26,955 nucleotides of DNA from Pelargonium nanum. Lineage: Eukaryota; Streptophyta; Magnoliopsida; Geraniales; Geraniaceae. Under the pieces are notes generated by a model. It had not been told where the DNA came from, did not search any database, and saw only the letters and a program-made list of their open reading frames with translations. The DNA is taken from NCBI GenBank assembly GCA_036897485.1, contig JAYMTF010001040.1, positions 1 to 26,955 on the forward strand, written 5' to 3'. The translations under genes and the position numbers were made by a program. Position 1 is the first letter of the stretch. Each line of letters opens with the position of its first letter. Below are positions 21,721-26,955 of this stretch, in pieces.

Positions 21721-23455
21721 TGAAGAGTGATGACTTAACTACTAATTTGGATGCTACTAATTACTCCAAAAGTTAGTTAATGTTGGAAATTTATTTTTGT
21801 TAATTCATGAGCATGTAATTAAGCTAAAAGATACTGACTCCTAGCTAACTTATTTTAGGGCTATTGTTGAATTGTTGATGATCAATGAATAACTGATTTC
21901 TTAAAATAAAAATAAAAATCTAATTTTGAAACGAAAAAAAAAATATTTAAGTAAGTTATTCTTTTGTGCTCATTCGATATTTCATGCACTGCCATTTAAA
22001 TTTATTAACGGTCATCTTTTATGTCTAGTGATGAACAACTCTATCAAATCGACAAATGTAAGAATAATCTCATCATCACCTAATAGTCGCTAATCTTGAG
22101 ACGACATCGACGCCATAATTCATATTCAATACTAATTCACAAACATAGTCATACCAAGTCGCAAAAAAAAAAAAAAAAAAAACAAAGACAAAAATAAGTC
22201 TAAACAACAAAAATATTGAACAAGTAAAAATCAGTGTACAACCATTGAGACTCATGCCCATGCCCCTAGTAACCTTTGGCGTCATGTCAACTTGAGTGAT
22301 CGCCATGGTCGTTAGGTCGTGGTGATATCTCATGCCAAGTAATTAGCATGAGTAGTCACCATGGTCATTGTGACGAGCCAACATGCTAGTGATTAACAAA
22401 GTTCATGCTCTTGTACTCTTGTTAGCTCTTCTTATGTTCAACCTATTTTGACTCAAACTTAAACAATTTGAGTATCTTTTTAAAAATTTGTCTCATGTAT
22501 CCTACCTTCTCATCACCTTCATTTATCTTTCATCTTAAACACTACTATAAAACGATGTTGCATCTTTAGAAACCACTAACAATATTCCTCTACTCGTCAC
22601 AACGAGACTCAGATCACTTGATACAACCCCAACAAGATAGCCAAGACATGCTCACAAAGACCACTTCCTAATTGCTAGTCCCTTTTTGAGGTCTGAAGCA
22701 TCTCACGCTATGCCCTGTTAACAAGTAAGGTCTATAAACGTGACATAAAAACTCCACACTTTTCATCAAAAGACTCGAAAATGGGTGATTTCATCGTGAC
22801 ATTTTCGCAATCTCAATGTAGCCCCACATTTCATTATCATGATCTCGCAGTGACATTATCAACAAACAATTATTTTTCGCCATGTCATTATCTATATTCA
22901 ATTTAATCTAGAGTTAACCACTCCACCAATGCAAAAATAGATTTTCACTTGTTTAGCTCTTATAATTTCAATTTTCTCATTACAATTTCTCCAGAATCTT
23001 TTGCTAAGCAAAATCTATTTTACGGTGCATTATTTTCACTATGATAAACTTGTTTATTCTCGTGTTAGATGTGAGTTTTAGTGCACATACATTGTTTTCA
23101 CCTACTAACATGCTCTATCTAATGTGCATGTCGAACTGGGTTTAACTCGAAAGTAAAATCAAGCTCAAACGTAGTGGATATAGAGTTAGACACAGTGTTT
23201 ATTTGTTAAATCTACTTAAAACTTGAAAGATGTATCATGTCAATAACTCATGAAGAAAATAAGATGAATGATGTTTGGTAAACTTGTTTAATGAAGTTTA
23301 TTCCATCTCTTGAATGATGTTTAGTAAATGAGTTACAAAACTCAATTATGACTTATGTAATAAAATGAAATAAATTATGATCATATTTTCAAACGAGTTG
23401 AATTAACCGATACGAGCCCCATACAAATTTGATTATAACTCGGATTACTAGTCCT
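21721..23455. other. Intergenic, no gene recognised
   Basis: AT-rich DNA lies between two divergently transcribed genes. It holds a 20-base A run (22163-22182) and a 46-bp-spaced direct repeat (23265-23282 and 23311-23328, one mismatch in 18). Around 22250-22400 there is a less AT-rich patch with two CCATGGTC-type strings. Short open frames have no domain. I found no flanking duplication for the A run that would make it a retroposon tail. Confidence 0.5.
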
Positions 23456-23521
23456 AATTATCACCGAATATTGGAAGTCCTCTCTCCTCTCTCCTGGCAA
23501 CAACAGCAACAGAACAACGTT

Positions 23522-23554
23522 CCTCTCCGGCGGCATGCGCCGCCGCCGGAGAGG
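23522..23554. other. GC-rich perfect hairpin in the retroposon 5' end
   Basis: Thirteen-base arms (23522-23534 CCTCTCCGGCGGC and 23542-23554) are exact reverse complements around a 7-base loop. The first ATG of the inserted transcript lies at the arm-loop border (23535). In an RNA this would form a very stable structure. Confidence 0.8.
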
Positions 23555-23999
23555 TCTTCTCCTCTCCTTATCCTCTTTGCCTCTTTTCTTTCTCCTTCTT
23601 CCTTCCTCTACCATATCTCTTGTCAATCCAGCAAGCTACTTTCACCATCACTCCTTCCAGTAAAATCTTGCTCCACCTCATGACTCTCATGTTTGGTGCT
23701 CTAACCAACAGCCGTTGGTCCAAGCTTCATCCAAACCCTGCATGTTTCAGTCTCCACCTATACGGTATTGCTTTATCCACCAACATCTTATGCTTATTCA
23801 TGGAGATGGTGGCAACCATCTCAGTCCTTGCTGCATCTCAAACATATTACGTTCCGGTGCATCGATTCATCTCCATATGTTTCATCTACTCCGACATTTC
23901 AAATACTATATGCGACCTCCACCGTCCGGCGATTCTCCGGCGTCATCACTTCACCGTCCGGCGGTCTTCCGGCTTCATCACTTCACCGTCCAGCAGTGA
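23535..23999 (+). pseudogene. Possible retro-pseudogene reading frame with signal-peptide-like start
   Basis: From the first ATG of the retroposed sequence the frame opens with MRRRRRG and then a Leu/Ser/Phe-rich hydrophobic stretch, like a signal peptide. It meets a TAA at 23661-23663 after 42 residues. The same frame then stays open for another 111 codons to a TGA at 23997-23999, with His/Ser/Pro-rich sequence. This could be a decayed secreted-protein gene with one premature stop. However, the other two forward frames are also fairly open and no family is recognised, so coding origin is only a possibility. Confidence 0.3.
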
Positions 24000-24001
24000 T
24001 T
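23920..24001. repeat. 32-bp tandem repeat, about 2.5 units
   Basis: Units start at 23920, 23952 and 23984 with the common form CACCGTCCGGCGRTYYTCCGG followed by a GTCATCACTT or TTCATCACTT end; the third unit is partial and diverges after about 14 bases. It lies within the retroposed sequence. The period is not a multiple of three, so each unit shifts the reading frame, which makes the repeat itself unlikely to be selected coding sequence. Confidence 0.8.
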
Positions 24002-24254
24002 ATTCAAGCATCTCGATTTCTTCAAGAAGTGCATTCATTGAATATTGACATGCGGAATTTGCAGCTCTCTTCCCAATTGTCATTATTCATCTCATTAATT
24101 TTTTTGTCATTCTCAAAGTGTATCATTTTTCATTAATTGTGTGTTTGTTGTTTCAATGGAGCTAGTTAATGCTCATTTCATTTGTATTTTGTTCTTTCTT
24201 TTCGAATTATGAATAAAATACGGTTTGGCGATAAAAAAAAATTATCACCGAATA

Positions 24255-24790
24255 AAATATCAGCTTCACGAGCTCAATCTGAGGCTCCAATGCTACCAAG
24301 TTTGTGGTCAGCGATTTTCATCGAACCGAGCGTCCCAACTTGCTCCCTTACCTGATCTGACGTCATTATCTTGGTTCGTGCCCCACTTCTATGACGCGTG
24401 GCAAGCATCGACGACTCCTAGGATCTAGGACATAAATTATCCTACGCCGCGACACACATTATCGCCGCCCATCTACCCGACAGCCAACGGTGTGGGAATT
24501 AGGATAACGCGAACACACAGGAAAAACAAAAACGAGAGCGAAACAGAGAAACAAAACCAACGGCCAAGATCCATCGCTTCGTAATCATCCAACGGTCCAT
24601 ATTCCAAGCTGAAATCTAGTTTCCTTCTCTTCTCCACCTTCTCTTCTATTCTCTTCAGCACCATTCCAGACTCATTGATTTGTTTCTCAGAAACACGCAC
24701 ATATATATATACATACACGTATACGTATACATAGGTATTTATACACGCACGCCCAAATTGTAATTTTTTGATTCTGCGGTTAGGGTTTCG
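24255..24790 (+). promoter_or_regulatory. FTSH promoter and 5' leader
   Basis: This is GC-richer than the DNA to its left. It carries a palindromic bZIP site TGACGTCA (24358-24365), an ACGCGTGG string just downstream (24395-24402), a leader with alternating TA/CA/CG dinucleotides (24698-24733) and a telo-box TTAGGGTTT (24780-24788) that ends two bases before the start codon. The transcript start is not marked clearly; CT-rich sequence at 24624-24660 is a likely leader part. Confidence 0.5.
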
Positions 24791-26955
24791 ATGATGATGG
24801 TGTCGATTGAGTCTCCGCAACCTGTAATTCACACGCAGCTTTATCTACATTCGAATTGCAATTTCCACTGCTCGCATGGATTGAGCTTCTTCCCCTGTAA
24901 ATCTAGGGTTTTCAATCGTATCGTGAGCCATACGGCGCCGTTTCGCTCGGCGTCGCTGTACAGACCAGCTAGTGTGTTGAAGAATTCTGAAAAAATTGAT
25001 CTTTGGGGAGGTTTTCAAAAGAGGCATGGATTGAGAGAGACCAGGATTTTCGCGAACAGTCAGGAGAGAGATTCGAAGAAGACGAGTCCGGCGGAGGAGA
25101 GCGAGGCCAAGGCTAAGGACAATGAGAGTAAAGGAGTGAGTCATCGGAATTCGCCGAATCCGAATTCTCCGGCGACGAATCCGAGGAAGGAGAAGCAGGG
25201 AAAAGAGCGGTGGTCGTGGTGGTGGCCGTCGAAAAGAGGGAAGTGGCGGTGGCAGCCGATGGTTCAGGGGCAGGAGGTGAAAATGTTGCTGTTGCAATTG
25301 GGACTCGTTTTGTTCGTTACGCGGTTTCTCCGGCCGGGGGTGCCGTTTCCGGGGGCGGAGCAGAGGAGCGCGACCATGGTTGTGAGAGTTCCGTACAGTG
25401 ATTTTTTGAGTAAGATTAATAGCAACCAGGTTGAGAAGGTGGAGGTTGATGGTGTCCACATTTTGTTCAAATTAAGGCATGATCCAGAGAATAATCTGGA
25501 AAAGGAGAGTGAAACTTTGGGGTTGAGCAAGTTGCAGGAAGCAGAGTCTTTGATTCTTCGAGGTGTTCTTCCGACGAAGAGGATTATTTATACTACTACT
25601 AGGCCGAGTGATCTTAAGGCTCCGTATGAGAAGATGGTTGAGAATGAGGTGGAGTTTGGTTCGCCGGATAAACGGTCCAATGGATTTTTGAACCAGACTC
25701 TGGTAAGTTTTGGAAGTATTGAATTAGTTCATCTGGTAGCTAACAATGAGGTTTTTCAAGTTAACAATGGACGCACATTGTGATGATAGTAGAGAGACAT
25801 TATTTTGAATTCAAAGCAAATGGATTTCAATTGTAGCTAATTGTAGTTTCACTAATTATAATGCAAAACTATGTCTAAACAATTGAGTAACCCCAGATTG
25901 GTTGGGTATCTTGAGAGGTTCACAGTTAGATACTTAGATATTCTATTGACTTCTTCGACCTTTAACCCATTATGCTTAATGTTCAGAAGCTTTGAAGTGG
26001 GTAACTAATACTCACTCCGTCCCAAGTGTCATGCTTTCTGTTTTGAGAAAAATTAAAAAAAAGTTAGTGTTGTGTATTTACTATTCTATCCCATGCACAG
26101 GTGTTGTAGCAAACTTAATGAACACTAACTAGCTGATTATATGGATATTATTGGTAATTCATGCATAACTAACTTCCTATAAAAGAAACAAAACTGAGAA
26201 AAATGCAAGTGAAACATGACACTTATTTTGGGATAGAGTGAATGCTTTCTTGTGTCCTGCTATTGCTTTGCTCTACAGATAATTGGAAATTTGCTAAATT
26301 GAATTTGTTTCTTTTGAAAAGGTAGCGTACTATATATATATATATATATATATATGACAGGATTACATCATTAAGCAACAAATGCTATAGCCCAGTGGCA
26401 TTGTTGGAAAATATTTAGCAGAGTTATTTAGAACTGTTAGAATGTCGGATGCCATTAAATTTGAGACGATGAAGAAATTTAGTGAAAATTTGAATAATAT
26501 TGAAATACAATCGGACATTGATGCATCATTATGTAAAAATCATATATGCAAGAGGAATGAACAAACATGTTGAATAGTTACGACTTCAATTCAAAACAGT
26601 CAGAAGTTTGCTATATACAATATCTCTTGATGTATAAGTTACACTTACGCGGGATAAGAAGTTTATCATTGACTTTTCTCTGTTCTCTGCAGATAACTAT
26701 GTTTTATCTTGGGGTACTCTTCATGCTTGTCCAGGGAATCCCAATAAATTTTTCTCAGGTGTGAACCAGCATGTAACTTTTATATCATAATTTGAAACTT
26801 CTATATGTTACGTGGTTCTAACTGTAAACATGCTTTGTTAGCAGTCAGCTGGTCAGCTTATAAATCGCAAGTCTGTAGGTTCTGGCAGTGCTAAAGAATC
26901 TGAACAAGGGGGAACAATCACCTTTGCTGATGTTGCTGGCGTTGATGAAGCCAAA
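24791..26955 (+). CDS. FTSH7/9: Chloroplast ATP-dependent zinc metalloprotease FtsH, FTSH7/9 type (partial, 5' part)
   Basis: Three exons are in the window: 24791-25702, 26693-26758 and 26842-26955, covering the first 364 residues; the gene continues past the right edge. FtsH proteins are membrane-anchored AAA+ hexameric proteases that degrade membrane and misfolded proteins. The Ser/Arg-rich N-terminus fits a chloroplast transit peptide. A Trp/Lys-rich stretch (about 142-157) precedes the first membrane helix (about 165-184). An extracytosolic-type domain with VPYSDFLSKINSNQVEKVEV follows (about 203-222), then a second helix coded by exon 2 (about 305-321). Exon 3 reaches the conserved TFADVAGVDEAK that opens the AAA domain. 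Walker A, Walker B and the HEXXH zinc site lie beyond the window. The motif order and the Trp/Lys-rich segment point to the FTSH7/FTSH9 pair rather than the thylakoid FTSH1/5/2/8. The start is the first of three tandem ATGs. Confidence 0.92.
26011..26241. mobile_element. Stowaway-like MITE in FTSH intron 1
   Basis: The left end reads CTCACTCCGTCCCA after a TA (26009-26010). The right end, read in reverse, is TTCACTCTATCCCA, and both continue into AAGTGTCATG. These are terminal inverted repeats of the CTCCCTCCGTCCC type that mark Stowaway (Tc1/mariner) MITEs. The length of about 231 bp is typical and there is no coding capacity. The right-hand TA duplication has decayed (AT follows the right end), so it is an old copy. 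Confidence 0.7.
26331..26355. repeat. (TA)n microsatellite in FTSH intron 1
   Basis: About twelve uninterrupted TA units lie 90 bp after the MITE in the first FTSH intron. Confidence 0.9.

Larger units (their letters stand above)
23456..24254 (+). mobile_element. Retroposed poly(A)-tailed sequence with 15-bp target-site duplication
   Basis: A perfect 15-bp direct repeat (AATTATCACCGAATA) at 23456-23470 and 24240-24254 brackets a 769-bp insert (23471-24239). The insert ends in eight A residues, which run into the duplication, preceded at 24212-24217 by AATAAA, i.e. a polyadenylation signal at a normal distance from a poly(A) tail. No long terminal repeats, polymerase III boxes or reverse-transcriptase frame are present. 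This fits a reverse-transcribed polymerase II transcript inserted by LINE machinery; a 5'-truncated LINE 3' end is an alternative. It sits on the plus strand about 540 bp before the FTSH start codon. The source transcript is not recognised. Confidence 0.82.

Noticed and set aside
22163..22182. A20 run as the tail of another retroposon
   Set aside because: I found no matching direct repeat on its two sides and no recognisable SINE or LINE body next to it.
24845..25459. 204-codon open frame on the minus strand over FTSH exon 1
   Set aside because: It is the antisense shadow of a GC-richer coding exon. The product is Arg/Pro/Leu-rich low-complexity with no domain, while the plus strand encodes a clear FtsH N-terminus.
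1..26955. CRISPR array, operon, phage or LTR retrotransposon
   Set aside because: There are no regular spacers with repeats, no polycistronic layout, no long terminal repeats and no gag-pol frames.

Overview
The window is plant nuclear DNA, most likely from a core eudicot. Supporting signs are an AT-rich background, GT-AG introns, plant-only protein families, a chloroplast-targeted FtsH protease, tRNA-derived SINEs and a Stowaway-like MITE. There is no prokaryotic, viral or organellar segment. I cannot name the species.

Layout, left to right. Bases 1-5.3 kb are gene-poor and hold old repeats, one intact SINE with an 18-bp target-site duplication, and a GC-richer island with ABA/bZIP-type motifs near 3.6-3.8 kb. 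A two-exon DIVARICATA-type MYB gene (+) lies at 6302-7512, and its intron carries a second, internally deleted copy of the same SINE. Bases 8.4-9.8 kb hold a cluster of direct and inverted copies of one dispersed repeat. A nine-exon family GH3 beta-glucosidase/beta-glucan exohydrolase gene (-) spans 15531-11140. A large acidic membrane-anchored protein gene of a plant-specific family without known function (-) spans 21099-16643. A 769-bp poly(A)-tailed retroposed sequence flanked by a perfect 15-bp target-site duplication lies at 23471-24239. The 5' part of a chloroplast FTSH7/9-type protease gene (+) starts at 24791 and runs off the right edge, with a Stowaway-like MITE and a (TA)n tract in its first intron.

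The four genes are unrelated single-copy-style plant genes, not a cluster or pathway. The MYB and GH3 genes converge, GH3 and the membrane protein gene are in tandem on the minus strand, and the membrane protein gene and FTSH diverge across about 3 kb. Exon models were built by hand from GT-AG sites and reading-frame continuity, and all four keep an open frame. I see no new multi-gene system. The most notable items are the retroposon, the paired SINE copies, three consecutive CAG|GAA phase-0 junctions suggesting exon duplication in the membrane protein gene with a frame-shifted duplicate past its stop, an 87-nt frame-preserving intron in the same gene, and a NAGNAG acceptor in FTSH.
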